From: Streptomyces sp. Go-475
GTDB taxonomy: Bacteria > Actinomycetota > Actinomycetes > Streptomycetales > Streptomycetaceae
DNA length: 64,000 nt
Reading direction: 5' to 3'
NCBI RefSeq assembly: GCF_003330845.1
Contig: NZ_CP026121.1
Location: 992,001-1,056,000 of the forward strand
Shown: in pieces, positions 41,212-49,429 of the stretch
How positions within the stretch are numbered: the first letter of the stretch is position 1
Layout of the letters: each line of letters starts with the position of its first letter
Position numbers and translations under genes: made by a program
The notes under the pieces: model-generated
Database searches by the model: none
Seen by the model: only the letters and a program-made list of their open reading frames with translations
Told to the model about the DNA's origin: nothing

Positions 41212-41733
41212 ATGACGGCGACGGAAGGCCTGCTCGTCCCACCGGGTCACGGCCGGGTCGTGCGGGCCCCCGCCCAGCACGTGACCTTCAAGGTGACCGG
41301 CACGCACTCGCGCATGGCCTCCACCTTCGAGGTGGTCGTGCCGCCGGGCTTCGACGTCGGCGCCCATGTGCACACGCGCAGCGAGGAGTTGTTCTACGTG
41401 CTCGAAGGCGAGCTGGACGTCCTCGCCTTCGAGCCGCGGGTCCGCACCCCCGACAACTGGCAGGGGTGGGAGTCCGCTTCGGGCAACCGGGTGGTGCGGG
41501 CGACGCCGGGAACGGTGATCGTCGTACCCCCCGGGTGCCCGCACGCGTTCGCCAACCCGACGGACACCCCGGCCAAGATGTTCTTCCAGGCGTCCCCGCC
41601 GCCGGATCACGAGCGGTACTTCGAGGAACTGCTGGAGATCCTGGCGAGCGGGGGCCCGCCGGACCACGCGGCGATCCAGGAACTGCGGGCCCGCTACGAC
41701 ATCGAACAGCTGACGCCCCTCAAGCACCGGTGA
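41212..41733 (+). CDS. momA: Cupin quinone-forming monooxygenase (MomA-like)
   Basis: A 173-residue cupin. Motif 1 is G-A-H-V-H-T-R-S-E-E-L-F-Y-V-L-E-G-E with the metal ligands, and motif 2 is P-P-G-C-P-H-A-F-A-N. The C-terminal tail is helical. Cupins next to rppA (MomA of S. antibioticus) oxidise tetrahydroxynaphthalene to the quinone flaviolin, the substrate of the P450 upstream. Gene order rppA-P450-momA thus encodes the whole pathway from malonyl-CoA to coupled flaviolins. The ribosome site is weak (GGTGAGCCGGCG), consistent with coupled translation. Confidence 0.93.
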   Translation: MTATEGLLVPPGHGRVVRAPAQHVTFKVTGTHSRMASTFEVVVPPGFDVGAHVHTRSEELFYVLEGELDVLAFEPRVRTPDNWQGWESASGNRVVRATPGTVIVVPPGCPHAFANPTDTPAKMFFQASPPPDHERYFEELLEILASGGPPDHAAIQELRARYDIEQLTPLKHR

Positions 41734-41763
41734 GAACCGGCAGGCGCCGCCGAGCGGCCGACG

Positions 41764-42207
41764 TCAGGCGAGCTGCCACTCGCCGGTCTGCTCGGCGAAG
41801 CCGGAGTCCATCGCGAACTGGACCGTGGCCACCTTCGAGGTCTTCGGCACCTCGAACACGATCCACCCCAGCGCCTTGGCGCCGGGCTTGAGCCGGACGG
41901 CGGACGACATGGACGGCCCGGCGGTGACCTCGGCGAAGGTGGTCTGTGACTTGGCGTGGTCGACGACCTTGACGACGGTGACGTCGAGCTTGCTGCCGTT
42001 CTCCATGCCCTTCAGGGCGAGGGTGTCGCCGGTCTTGGCGACCTCGGGTGCGGCCTCCTTCTTGGCCTTCTGGCCGCTGTCGGCCTTGGCGGAGGCCTTC
42101 GCCTTGGGCTTGTCGACGACGGAGTCGCCGGAGCCGCCGGAGCCGCCGCAGGCGGTGACGGTGAGTGCGCCGATGACGGCCGCCGCTGCATCAGGAGCCG
42201 GAGGCAA
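41764..42207 (-). CDS. DUF4352-like lipoprotein with an abnormal or damaged signal peptide
   Basis: About 147 residues. A lipobox-like L-T-V-T-A-C-G-G near residue 20 is followed by a Gly/Ser linker, a Lys/Ala-rich stretch (K-P-K-A-K-A-S-A-K-A-D) and an Ig-like beta domain (K-L-D-V-T-V-V-K-V-V-D...G-W-I-V-F-E-V-P) as in DUF4352 proteins. The only start giving this frame is TTG 42207, which yields a leader (M-P-P-A-P-D-A-A-A-A-V-I-G-A-L) with an acidic residue and no basic ones. A normal lipoprotein leader has Arg/Lys here, so the 5' end is either mutated, frameshifted or misread. Confidence 0.6.
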   Translation of the reverse strand: MPPAPDAAAAVIGALTVTACGGSGGSGDSVVDKPKAKASAKADSGQKAKKEAAPEVAKTGDTLALKGMENGSKLDVTVVKVVDHAKSQTTFAEVTAGPSMSSAVRLKPGAKALGWIVFEVPKTSKVATVQFAMDSGFAEQTGEWQLA

Positions 42208-42252
42208 CCCGGGAGCCCGTCCTGGCGTCCGCCCTGTGAGGGCACAGGAAAA

Positions 42253-42279
42253 GGCCCCCTCCGGATGCCGGAAGGGGCC
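42253..42279 (-). terminator. Terminator of the acyl-CoA dehydrogenase gene
   Basis: GGCCCC-C-TCCGG-ATG-CCGGA-A-GGGGCC is an 11-base-pair stem with one mismatch; in the minus-strand sense it is followed by TTTTCC. It lies 15 bases past the acyl-CoA dehydrogenase stop and separates that gene from the lipoprotein gene, which therefore needs a promoter in the 45 bases that remain. Confidence 0.88.
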
Positions 42280-42293
42280 GCCCGATCGCCGCG

Positions 42294-43520
42294 TCAGCGG
42301 ATCGGCTTGCCGGACAGCGTCCGGGCGATCACCAGCCGCTGGATCTCGCTGGTGCCCTCGAAGATGGTGTAGATCGCCGCGTCGCGGTGCATCCGCTCCA
42401 CCGGGTACTCCCGCGTGTAGCCGTTGCCGCCCAGGATCTGGATCGCCTGGGCCGTGACCTTCTTCGCCGTCTCGCTGGCGAAGAGCTTGGACATCGAGCC
42501 CTCGGCCGCGGTGAACGGCTTGCCGTTGATCGCCATCCAGGAAGCGCGCCAGACGAGGAGCCGGGCCGCGTCGATGGAGGTGCGCATGTCCGCGAGCTGG
42601 AAGGCGACGCCCTGGTTGTCGATGATCGGCCGGCCGAACTGCTCACGCGTCACGGCGTAGTCGAGGGCGACCTCGTAGGCGGCGCGGGCGGTGCCGACCG
42701 CCATGGCGCCGACGGCCGGGCGCGAGGCCTCGAACGTGGCCATGGCCGCGTTCTTCACGCGCTCCCCGCCCTGCTTGGCCTTCTCGCGGGCCCGGGCCAG
42801 CCGCTCGTCGAGCTTCTCCTTGCCGCCGAGCAGGCAGGAGCCGGGGACGCGCACGTTGTCGAGGATGACCTCGGCGGTGTGCGAGGCGCGGATGCCGTGC
42901 TTCTTGAACTTCTGCCCCTGCGACAGGCCCTCGGTGCCCGGCGGGATGATGAAGGACGCGTGGCCCTTGGAGCCGAGCTCGGGGTCGACGACCGCGACGA
43001 CGACGTGGACGTTGGCTATGCCGCCGTTGGTCGCCCAGGTCTTGGTGCCGTTGAGGACCCACTCGTCCTTGGCCTCGTCGTACACGGCCCGGGTGCGCAT
43101 GGAGGCCACGTCGGAGCCGGCGTCGGGCTCGGAGGAGCAGAAGGCGGCGACCTTGACGTCGTTGGCGTCGCCGTACATCTGCGGGATCCAGGTGCCGATC
43201 TGCTCCTCGGTGCCGTTGGCGAGGACGCCGACGGCGGCGAGGCCGGTGCCGACGATGGACAGGGCGATGCCCGCGTCGCCCCAGAACAGCTCCTCCATCG
43301 CCATGGGGATGCCGAGGCCGGTGGGGTCGAAGTACTGCTGGGCGTAGAAGTCCAGGGAGTAGATGCCGACCTTGGCGGCCTCCTGGATGACCGGCCAGGG
43401 AGTCTCCTCACGCTCGTCCCATTCGGCGGCCGCGGGGCGGATCACATCGGCGGCGAAGCCGTGGAGCCAGTCGCGGACCTCCTTCTGTTCGTCGTTGAGC
43501 TCCATGGTGAACTCGGCCAT
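42294..43520 (-). CDS. Acyl-CoA dehydrogenase
   Basis: A 408-residue single-chain acyl-CoA dehydrogenase. It has the FAD contact [24 protein letters not shown] and, at the C-terminus, [21 protein letters not shown] followed by [12 protein letters not shown]. The Glu in F-E-G-T-S-E is the probable catalytic base, as in medium-chain dehydrogenases. A 20-residue charged helical insertion ([15 protein letters not shown]) is unusual. GGAGGGG lies 7 bases before the ATG at 43520. It is divergent from a TetR gene. Confidence 0.92.
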   Translation of the reverse strand: MAEFTMELNDEQKEVRDWLHGFAADVIRPAAAEWDEREETPWPVIQEAAKVGIYSLDFYAQQYFDPTGLGIPMAMEELFWGDAGIALSIVGTGLAAVGVLANGTEEQIGTWIPQMYGDANDVKVAAFCSSEPDAGSDVASMRTRAVYDEAKDEWVLNGTKTWATNGGIANVHVVVAVVDPELGSKGHASFIIPPGTEGLSQGQKFKKHGIRASHTAEVILDNVRVPGSCLLGGKEKLDERLARAREKAKQGGERVKNAAMATFEASRPAVGAMAVGTARAAYEVALDYAVTREQFGRPIIDNQGVAFQLADMRTSIDAARLLVWRASWMAINGKPFTAAEGSMSKLFASETAKKVTAQAIQILGGNGYTREYPVERMHRDAAIYTIFEGTSEIQRLVIARTLSGKPIR

Positions 43521-43549
43521 GTCGGTCCCCTCCAGCGGCACACGTGCAT

Positions 43550-43564
43550 GTTACTTGCGGTAAC
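43550..43564. promoter_or_regulatory. Inverted repeat GTTACTTGCGGTAAC upstream of the acyl-CoA dehydrogenase
   Basis: Arms GTTAC and GTAAC with a 5-base spacer lie 30 bases before the dehydrogenase start codon. A related half-site TGTTACCGGTGGGTA follows about 20 bases further. This could be a regulator or activator site. Confidence 0.5.
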
Positions 43565-43603
43565 ACCAGTCTGTTACCGGTGGGTAGTCCGCGTCAACTC
43601 CTA

Positions 43604-43615
43604 CCGACCGGTCGG
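43604..43615. promoter_or_regulatory. TetR-type operator CCGACCGGTCGG
   Basis: A perfect 12-base palindrome (extended TACCGACCGGTCGGCA) lies in the divergent region between the acyl-CoA dehydrogenase and TetR genes. The form ACCGACCGGTCGGT is a classical TetR-family operator. The adjacent TetR is the obvious candidate to bind it and to control both genes. Confidence 0.75.
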
Positions 43616-43693
43616 CACCCTTTCGGTGTCCGGGCCATGCTTCAGTGTTAGTTTGCGCAGGCGTCATCGATACAGCACGGGTGGGGAGAGCAC

Positions 43694-44338
43694 ATGGACA
43701 CCACGCAGCGGACCGACCAGCAACGGTCCGCCGACCGCCGACGGCGTGAGCTGCTGGAGGCCGCCGACCGGGTGGTGCTGCGCGACGGCCCGCAGGCCTC
43801 GATGAACGCGATCGCGGCGGAGGCCGGCATCACCAAGCCGATTCTCTACCGGCACTTCGGCGACAAGGGCGGGCTTTACGCGGCCCTTGCCAAGCGGCAC
43901 ACGGACGCGTTGCTGGACTCGCTGCGGGCGGCGCTGGACGCGCCGGCGGACCGGCGCGAGCGCGTCGAGGCGACGCTCGACACGTACCTCGCGGCGATCG
44001 AGGCGCGGCCCCAGGTGTACCGGTTCCTGATGCACCCGGCGGAGGGTGGCCAGCCGGGGGATCAGGGGTTCGACGTGGGCAAGCACAGTGCGCCGTTGCT
44101 GCGGCGGATGGGCGAGGAGCTGGCCCAGGTCATCGAGGAGCGGCTGGATCTCGGGCCGGGTGGGCAGCAGCTGGCGCGGGTGTGGGGGCATGGGATCGTC
44201 GGGATGATGCATGCGGCCGGGGACTGGTGGCTCGGGGAACGGCCCTGTTCTCGTGCGGAGTTGGTGCGGAGTCTGGCTGATCTGTTGTGGGGGCGGCTCG
44301 CGGCTGCGGGGGACCGCGTGGGGGGTCCGGGGTTCTGA
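43694..44338 (+). CDS. TetR-family transcriptional regulator
   Basis: A 214-residue TetR regulator. The HTH is near residues 30-55 (A-S-M-N-A-I-A-A-E-A-G-I-T-K-P-I-L-Y-R-H-F-G-D-K). The C-terminal ligand domain carries a helical Y-L-A-A-I-E-A-R-P-Q-V-Y-R-F and a later D-W-W-L segment as in regulators of fatty-acid or xenobiotic genes. GGGGAGAG precedes the ATG. It is divergent from an acyl-CoA dehydrogenase across 170 bases with a palindromic operator, suggesting repression that an acyl-CoA relieves. Confidence 0.92.
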   Translation: MDTTQRTDQQRSADRRRRELLEAADRVVLRDGPQASMNAIAAEAGITKPILYRHFGDKGGLYAALAKRHTDALLDSLRAALDAPADRRERVEATLDTYLAAIEARPQVYRFLMHPAEGGQPGDQGFDVGKHSAPLLRRMGEELAQVIEERLDLGPGGQQLARVWGHGIVGMMHAAGDWWLGERPCSRAELVRSLADLLWGRLAAAGDRVGGPGF

Positions 44339-44375
44339 CCGTCATGTGTCGTGTGCGGGCCGGTGGGGGCTGGGC

Positions 44376-44400
44376 GCGCAGTTCCCCGCGCCCCTGAACT
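44376..44400. repeat. Dispersed intergenic element, copy 2
   Basis: GCGCAGTTCCCCGCGCCCC followed by TGAACT lies between the TetR gene and the convergent peptide deformylase gene, ending at the deformylase stop codon. The core is identical to copies 1 and 3, but the upstream flank is less conserved. Confidence 0.85.
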
Positions 44401-44944
44401 AGTCGGCTCGGCGCCAAGAGGACCTGGCCACTTGCCGCATCAGCTTGCGGTGGCGCCAGCCCGTCAGGTGGTCCGCGTAGATGCGGCCCTCCACGTGGTC
44501 GCACTCGTGTTGCAGGCAGCGGGCGAAGAAGCCCGTGCCGTGGATCGTGACCGGGTCGCCGGTCATGGTGAAGCCCTCGACCACCGCGTGGTCGTAGCGT
44601 TCCGTGCCCGCCTCCAGGCCCGGCAGGGACAGGCAGCCCTCCGGGCCCCGGACCACCACCCCGTCCGCCTCGACGAGGCGGGGGTTGACCACGTGGCCGA
44701 GGTGGCGGACGTCCTCGTCGTCGGGGCAGTCGAAGACGAAGACCCGCAGCGGCTCGCCGATCTGGTTGGCGGCCAGGCCGACGCCCTGGGCGGCGTACAT
44801 GGTCGCGAACAAGTCGTCGACGAGCCGGGCCAGTTCGGGGCCGAAGTCGGTGACCTCCGCGCAGGGCGTGTGCAGGAGCGGGTCGCCGTGCAGCGTGAGG
44901 GGTCTCACGCGGCCGTGGGCGCCGGGGATGGAGCTGTGTCGCAT
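44399..44944 (-). CDS. def: Peptide deformylase
   Basis: A 181-residue deformylase that removes the formyl group from nascent N-terminal Met. The three family motifs are intact: G-V-G-L-A-A-N-Q-I-G, E-G-C-L-S-L-P and Q-H-E-C-D-H, with Cys and two His as metal ligands. This is a secondary-type PDF outside the usual def-fmt locus. The ATG at 44944 has no clear ribosome site. The start region is divergent from murT across about 160 bases. Confidence 0.94.
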   Translation of the reverse strand: MRHSSIPGAHGRVRPLTLHGDPLLHTPCAEVTDFGPELARLVDDLFATMYAAQGVGLAANQIGEPLRVFVFDCPDDEDVRHLGHVVNPRLVEADGVVVRGPEGCLSLPGLEAGTERYDHAVVEGFTMTGDPVTIHGTGFFARCLQHECDHVEGRIYADHLTGWRHRKLMRQVARSSWRRAD

Positions 44945-45103
44945 GGCGGCAAGAGTAAGGTCCCTGTCGATCCGCGCCTCCCGCACGAGTTCCCCACAGT
45001 GCCGCGGTTCGGGAGTGCGAAGGGATCTCGATAGGCTGAGGTCCACACCACGTGGCCGTCAGGCTTCAAGGCGCGGCGCGTACGCAAGGAGGATCGAGAA
45101 CTG

Positions 45104-46342
45104 ATGGCAGGCAACTCGGACCCGCTCTCGCCGCGGGCCAAGCTGGCCGTGACCGCGGGCAAGGCGGTCGCAGCGGCATCCCGCGCCGCTGGACGCGGCA
45201 GCGGTTCGGTGATCGGCGGCCGGGTGGCACTCAAGCTCGACCCCGACCTCCTCGCCCGGCTCGCCCAGAACCTGGACGTGATCCTGGTCTCCGCGACCAA
45301 CGGCAAGACCACGACCACCCGGCTCATCGCCGAGGCCCTGCGCGCGGCGGGCCCGGTCGTCTCCAACGCGCTCGGCGCCAACATGCCGGCCGGCATCACC
45401 TCGGCGCTCGCCGGCGGCTCGGACGCCCGGTACGGCGTCATCGAGGTCGACGAGAAGTACCTCGCCGGTGTCGCCCGGGACACCGCCCCCAAGTGCATCG
45501 CGCTGCTCAACCTCTCCCGCGACCAGCTCGACCGCGCCGCCGAGACCCGCATGCTCGCCGAGAACTGGCGGGAGGGACTCGCGGGTTCCAAGGCCGTGGT
45601 CGTGGCCAACTGCGACGACCCGCTGGTGGTGTGGGCGGCGTCGTCCTCCCCCAACGTGATCTGGGTCGCCGCCGGGCAGATGTGGAAGGACGACGCCTGG
45701 TCCTGCCCGTCCTGCGGCGGCGTCATGCAGCGTCCGGGCGACGACTGGTACTGCGGCGAGTGCGGCTTCCGCCGCCCGACGCCGAGCTGGGCCCTGTCCG
45801 GCGACCACGTCCTCGACCCGCACGGCTCGGCCTGGCCGATCCACCTCCAGCTGCCCGGCCGCGCCAACAAGGCCAACGCCGCCTCCTCGGCCGCCGTCGC
45901 CGCCGTGTTCGGGGTGCCGCCGCAGGTCGCGCTGGAGCGCATGTACCAGGTGCAGGCGGTGGCCGGGCGGTACGACGTCGTCCAGTTCCAGGGCCGCGAC
46001 CTCAGACTGCTGCTGGCGAAGAACCCGGCCGGCTGGCTGGAGACGTTCTCCCTGATCGACCCGCCGCCCGCCCCGGTCATCCTCTCCGTGAACGCGCGCT
46101 CCGCCGACGGCACCGACACCTCCTGGCTGTGGGACGTCGACTACACGCGTCTGACGGGCCACCCGATCTGCGTCGTCGGCGACCGGCGGCTGGACCTCGC
46201 GGTGCGGCTGGAGGTGGCCGACCAGCACTTCCAGGTCTACGAGAACCTCGACCAGGCCGTGGCCGCGTGCCCGCCCGGCCGCATCGAGGTCATCGCCAAC
46301 TACACGGCGTTCCAGGACCTGCGCCGCCGCGTCGGCAACTGA
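45104..46342 (+). CDS. murT: MurT, lipid II isoglutaminyl synthase ligase subunit
   Basis: A 412-residue Mur-ligase-family protein. The ATP loop is S-A-T-N-G-K-T-T-T-T; the middle domain carries the MurT-specific zinc ribbon (C-P-S-C-G-G-V-M...C-G-E-C-G-F); the C-terminal DUF1727 region follows. With GatD it amidates the alpha-carboxyl of D-Glu in lipid II to isoglutamine on the cytoplasmic membrane face. ACGCAAGGAGG lies upstream of the ATG. gatD follows 23 bases downstream. Confidence 0.95.
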   Translation: MAGNSDPLSPRAKLAVTAGKAVAAASRAAGRGSGSVIGGRVALKLDPDLLARLAQNLDVILVSATNGKTTTTRLIAEALRAAGPVVSNALGANMPAGITSALAGGSDARYGVIEVDEKYLAGVARDTAPKCIALLNLSRDQLDRAAETRMLAENWREGLAGSKAVVVANCDDPLVVWAASSSPNVIWVAAGQMWKDDAWSCPSCGGVMQRPGDDWYCGECGFRRPTPSWALSGDHVLDPHGSAWPIHLQLPGRANKANAASSAAVAAVFGVPPQVALERMYQVQAVAGRYDVVQFQGRDLRLLLAKNPAGWLETFSLIDPPPAPVILSVNARSADGTDTSWLWDVDYTRLTGHPICVVGDRRLDLAVRLEVADQHFQVYENLDQAVAACPPGRIEVIANYTAFQDLRRRVGN

Positions 46343-46365
46343 GCACGAGACGTCAGGGGACTTTT

Positions 46366-47094
46366 GTGAGCGACAACCAACTGCGCATCGTCTGGATCTA
46401 TCCCGACCTGCTCAGCACCTACGGCGACCAGGGCAACGCCCTCGTCGTGGAGCGCCGGGCCCGGCAGCGCGGCCTGGACGTGGCCCGGCTGGACGTGCGC
46501 AGCGACCAGCCGATCCCGACGTCCGGCGACATCTACCTGATCGGCGGCGGCGAGGACCGCCCGCAGCGGCTCGCGGCCGAGCGGCTGCGCCGGGACGGCG
46601 GACTGCACCGGGCCGTGGAGAACGGCGCCATCGTGTTCTCCGTGTGCGCCGGCTACCAGATCCTCGGCCACGAGTTCATCAACGACCTCGGCCAGCGCGA
46701 GCCGGGCCTCGGCCTGCTGGACGTGGTGTCGGTGCGCGGCGAGGGCGCGCGGTGCGTCGGTGACGTGCTGGGCGACATCGACCCGCGGCTCGGCCTGCCC
46801 CCGCTGACCGGCTTCGAGAACCACCAGGGCGTCACCCACCTCGGCCCCACCGCCCGCCCCCTGGCCCAGGTGCGCCTGGGCAACGGCAACGGCACGGGCG
46901 ACGGCACGGAAGGCGCGTACAACGACACCGTCTTCGGCACGTACATGCACGGTCCGGTGCTCGCGCGCAACCCGCTGATCGCGGACCTGCTGCTGAAGCT
47001 GGCACTCGACGTCAACGCGCTGCCGCCGACCGACGACCGCTGGTACGAGGCGCTGCGCAACGAGCGCATCGCGGCTGCTCAGCAGCCTGCCTGA
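46366..47094 (+). CDS. gatD: GatD, lipid II isoglutaminyl synthase glutaminase subunit
   Basis: A 242-residue CobB/CobQ-type glutamine amidotransferase. The nucleophile is C94 in V-F-S-V-C-A-G-Y-Q, and the catalytic His is in Y-M-H-G-P-V-L-A-R-N. I-Y-P-D-L-L-S-T-Y-G-D-Q-G-N is the typical N-terminal segment. It supplies ammonia from glutamine to MurT. GTG 46366 has GGGGA 5 bases before it. The 202 bases after it and before pfkA hold a likely pfkA promoter with a TAGGGT -10-like sequence near 47229, but nothing else that I can support. Confidence 0.94.
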   Translation: MSDNQLRIVWIYPDLLSTYGDQGNALVVERRARQRGLDVARLDVRSDQPIPTSGDIYLIGGGEDRPQRLAAERLRRDGGLHRAVENGAIVFSVCAGYQILGHEFINDLGQREPGLGLLDVVSVRGEGARCVGDVLGDIDPRLGLPPLTGFENHQGVTHLGPTARPLAQVRLGNGNGTGDGTEGAYNDTVFGTYMHGPVLARNPLIADLLLKLALDVNALPPTDDRWYEALRNERIAAAQQPA

Positions 47095-47296
47095 GCAGGT
47101 CGTCGCAGCTGACCCGGGACACGCGTCAACCTGCTGGTCAACAGCCCGTCTGACGGCACATCCGCACAGGTGAGCGGGGTCGTCCAGCAGGCGGACGCGT
47201 GCTTCGGTCCGGCCCCTCGATGCCGCTAGGGTGGCGGGGTTTCCAGCCGGACAACGCGGTCCGGTCCCCGGCCCACGTTGAGAAGGTATTCGGGCT

Positions 47297-48322
47297 ATGC
47301 GCATTGGTGTCCTCACGTCCGGCGGCGACTGCCCCGGCCTGAACGCCGTCATCCGGTCCGTCGTGCACCGCGCCGTCGTCGACCACGGCGACGAGGTCAT
47401 CGGCTTCCGGGACGGCTGGAAGGGTCTCCTGGAATGCGACTACCTCAAGCTCGACCTCGACGCGGTGGGCGGCATCCTCGCCCGCGGCGGCACGATTCTC
47501 GGGTCCTCCCGGGTCCAGCCCTCCCACCTGCGGGACGGTGTGGAGCGGGCGAAGGGCCATGTCGAGGAGCTCGGCCTCGACGCGATCATCCCCATCGGCG
47601 GCGAGGGCACGCTCAAGGCCGCGCGGCTGATGTCGGACAGCGGCCTGCCCGTGGTGGGTGTGCCGAAGACCATCGACAACGACATCGCGGTCACGGACGT
47701 CACGTTCGGCTTCGACACGGCCGTCGGGGTGGCGACCGAGGCGCTGGACCGGCTGAAGACCACCGCGGAGTCCCACCAGCGGGTCCTGGTGGTCGAGGTC
47801 ATGGGCCGGCACACCGGCTGGATCGCGCTGCACTCCGGCATGGCGGCCGGCGCGCACGCCATCGTCGTGCCCGAGCGGCCCTTCGACATAGAGGAGCTGA
47901 CCCGGCGGGTCGGCGAGCGGTTCGAGGCCGGCAAGCGCTTCGCGATCGTGGTGGCGGCGGAGGGGGCCAAGCCCCGCCCCGGGACCATGGAGTTCGACGA
48001 GGGCGGCAAGGACATCTACGGGCACGAGCGGTTCGCGGGCATCGCACGACAGCTGTCCGTGGAGCTCGAGGGGCGGCTGGGGAAGGAAGCGCGGCCGGTC
48101 ATCCTCGGGCATGTGCAGCGGGGCGGTACGCCGACCGCCTACGACCGGGTGCTGGCCACGCGGTTCGGGTGGCACGCGGTGGAGGCCGTGCACCGTGGGG
48201 AGTTCGGGCAGATGACCGCGCTGCGCGGGACCGACATAGTGATGGTGTCGTTGGCCGAGGCGGTGGAGACGCTGAAGACCGTGCCGGACGAGCGGTATGC
48301 CGAGGCGGAGACTGTTCTCTGA
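47297..48322 (+). CDS. pfkA: 6-Phosphofructokinase
   Basis: A 341-residue phosphofructokinase of the actinobacterial type. G-G-D-C-P-G-L-N starts the nucleotide site; G-G-E-G-T-L-K is the loop that separates ATP- from PPi-users and here has Gly in the ATP-type position. P-K-T-I-D-N-D-I is the catalytic segment with the base Asp, and E-V-M-G-R-H-T-G-W is the fructose-6-phosphate loop. It is probably one of several pfkA paralogues, as in S. coelicolor. It ends with a long hairpin terminator preceded by a dispersed element. Confidence 0.95.
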   Translation: MRIGVLTSGGDCPGLNAVIRSVVHRAVVDHGDEVIGFRDGWKGLLECDYLKLDLDAVGGILARGGTILGSSRVQPSHLRDGVERAKGHVEELGLDAIIPIGGEGTLKAARLMSDSGLPVVGVPKTIDNDIAVTDVTFGFDTAVGVATEALDRLKTTAESHQRVLVVEVMGRHTGWIALHSGMAAGAHAIVVPERPFDIEELTRRVGERFEAGKRFAIVVAAEGAKPRPGTMEFDEGGKDIYGHERFAGIARQLSVELEGRLGKEARPVILGHVQRGGTPTAYDRVLATRFGWHAVEAVHRGEFGQMTALRGTDIVMVSLAEAVETLKTVPDERYAEAETVL

Positions 48323-48360
48323 GGTTGCCGCAGTCGGACGGGTGCGGGTGGTGTGTGGTT

Positions 48361-48389
48361 GATCGCGCAGTTCCCCGCGCCCCTGAACC
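48361..48389. repeat. Dispersed intergenic element, copy 3
   Basis: GATC, GCGCAGTTCCCCGCGCCCC and TGAACC lie between the pfkA stop and its terminator. The preceding bases TGCGGGTG and GTGTGGTT match copy 1, so the conserved unit is about 50 bases with a 19-base invariant core. Confidence 0.85.
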
Positions 48390-48391
48390 TT

Positions 48392-48419
48392 GCCCCCGGT
48401 CACTTGTGTGACCGGGGGC
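48392..48419 (+). terminator. Perfect 12-bp hairpin terminator after pfkA
   Basis: GCCCCCGGTCAC-TTGT-GTGACCGGGGGC is a perfect 12-base-pair stem with a 4-base loop, followed by GGTTCTACTCTT. It lies 70 bases past the pfkA stop and 60 bases before the CtaG-like gene. The T-run is weak, as is usual for Streptomyces terminators. Confidence 0.9.
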
Positions 48420-48478
48420 GGTTCTACTCTTGGGGCGGACAGATTGCTGCACACCCCCACGAAACAGGAGCCGGCGGA

Positions 48479-49429
48479 ATGGATCACAGCGGGCACGGCA
48501 TGACCATGGATCTGCCGCCGTTCACGCTGGGGCGAGGGCTGGAATGGTCGACCGACCCGTTCTTTCTCGTCGCCTGCCTGGTGGGACTCGCACTGTACGG
48601 GTGGGGTGTCGTGCGGCTCGTGCGGCGCGGGGACAAGTGGCCCGTGGGACGCACCGTCGCCTTCGTCATCGGCGTCCTGAGCATCATGCTCATGATGTGC
48701 ACCCAGCTGAACGACTACGGCATGGTCATGTTCAGCGTGCACATGGTGCAGCACATGGTGATCAGCATGGTGTCGCCGATCCTGATCCTGCTCGGGGCGC
48801 CGATCACGCTGGCGCTGCGCGCGCTGCCGACGGCGGGGCGGGGCCGCAAGGGGCCGCGCGAGCTGCTGCTGATGTTCCTGCACAGCCGGTACATGCGGAT
48901 CGTCACGCACCCGGCGTTCACGATCCCGCTGTTCATCGCGAGCCTGTACGGGCTGTACTTCACGCCGCTGTTCGACACCCTGATGGGCTCCAAGCCGGGG
49001 CACATCGCGATGATGGTGCACTTCCTCGCCGTCGGCCTGGTGTTCTTCTGGCCGATCATGGGCGTGGACCCGGGGCCGCACCGGCCGGGCTATCTGATGC
49101 GGATGCTGGAGCTGTTCGCGGGCATGCCGTTCCACGCGTTCTTCGGGATCGCGCTGATGATGGCGTCCGAGCCGATGGTCGAGACGTTCAAGAACCCGCC
49201 CGCCTCCCTCGGCATCGAGGCGCTCTCCGACCAGAACGCGGCGGGCGGCATCGCCTGGGCGTTCAGCGAGATCCCGTCCGTACTGGTGCTGATCGCGCTG
49301 CTGTTCCAGTGGTACGCCTCGGAGCAGCGGCAGGCCAAGCGCCAGGACCGGGCCGCCGACCGCGACGGGGACAAGGAACTCGAGGCGTACAACGCCTATT
49401 TGAGCTCGCTGCACGCACGCGGGAACTGA
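48479..49429 (+). CDS. Caa3-type CtaG-like cytochrome c oxidase assembly membrane protein
   Basis: A 316-residue membrane protein of the caa3_CtaG family with about seven helices. The Met/His-rich stretches, M-D-H-S-G-H-G-M-T-M-D at the N-terminus and M-V-M-F-S-V-H-M-V-Q-H-M-V-I-S-M-V-S-P in the second helix region, suggest copper handling for cytochrome oxidase assembly. The P-G-H-I-A-M-M-V-H-F-L segment is also typical. AGGAG lies 8 bases before the ATG at 48479. It is a single gene after the pfkA terminator. Confidence 0.88.
   Translation: MDHSGHGMTMDLPPFTLGRGLEWSTDPFFLVACLVGLALYGWGVVRLVRRGDKWPVGRTVAFVIGVLSIMLMMCTQLNDYGMVMFSVHMVQHMVISMVSPILILLGAPITLALRALPTAGRGRKGPRELLLMFLHSRYMRIVTHPAFTIPLFIASLYGLYFTPLFDTLMGSKPGHIAMMVHFLAVGLVFFWPIMGVDPGPHRPGYLMRMLELFAGMPFHAFFGIALMMASEPMVETFKNPPASLGIEALSDQNAAGGIAWAFSEIPSVLVLIALLFQWYASEQRQAKRQDRAADRDGDKELEAYNAYLSSLHARGN

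Noticed and set aside
38927..41733. The rppA-P450-cupin cluster as a new biosynthetic system
   Set aside because: All three enzymes match the known flaviolin/biflaviolin pathway residue by residue; only the regulation looks open.
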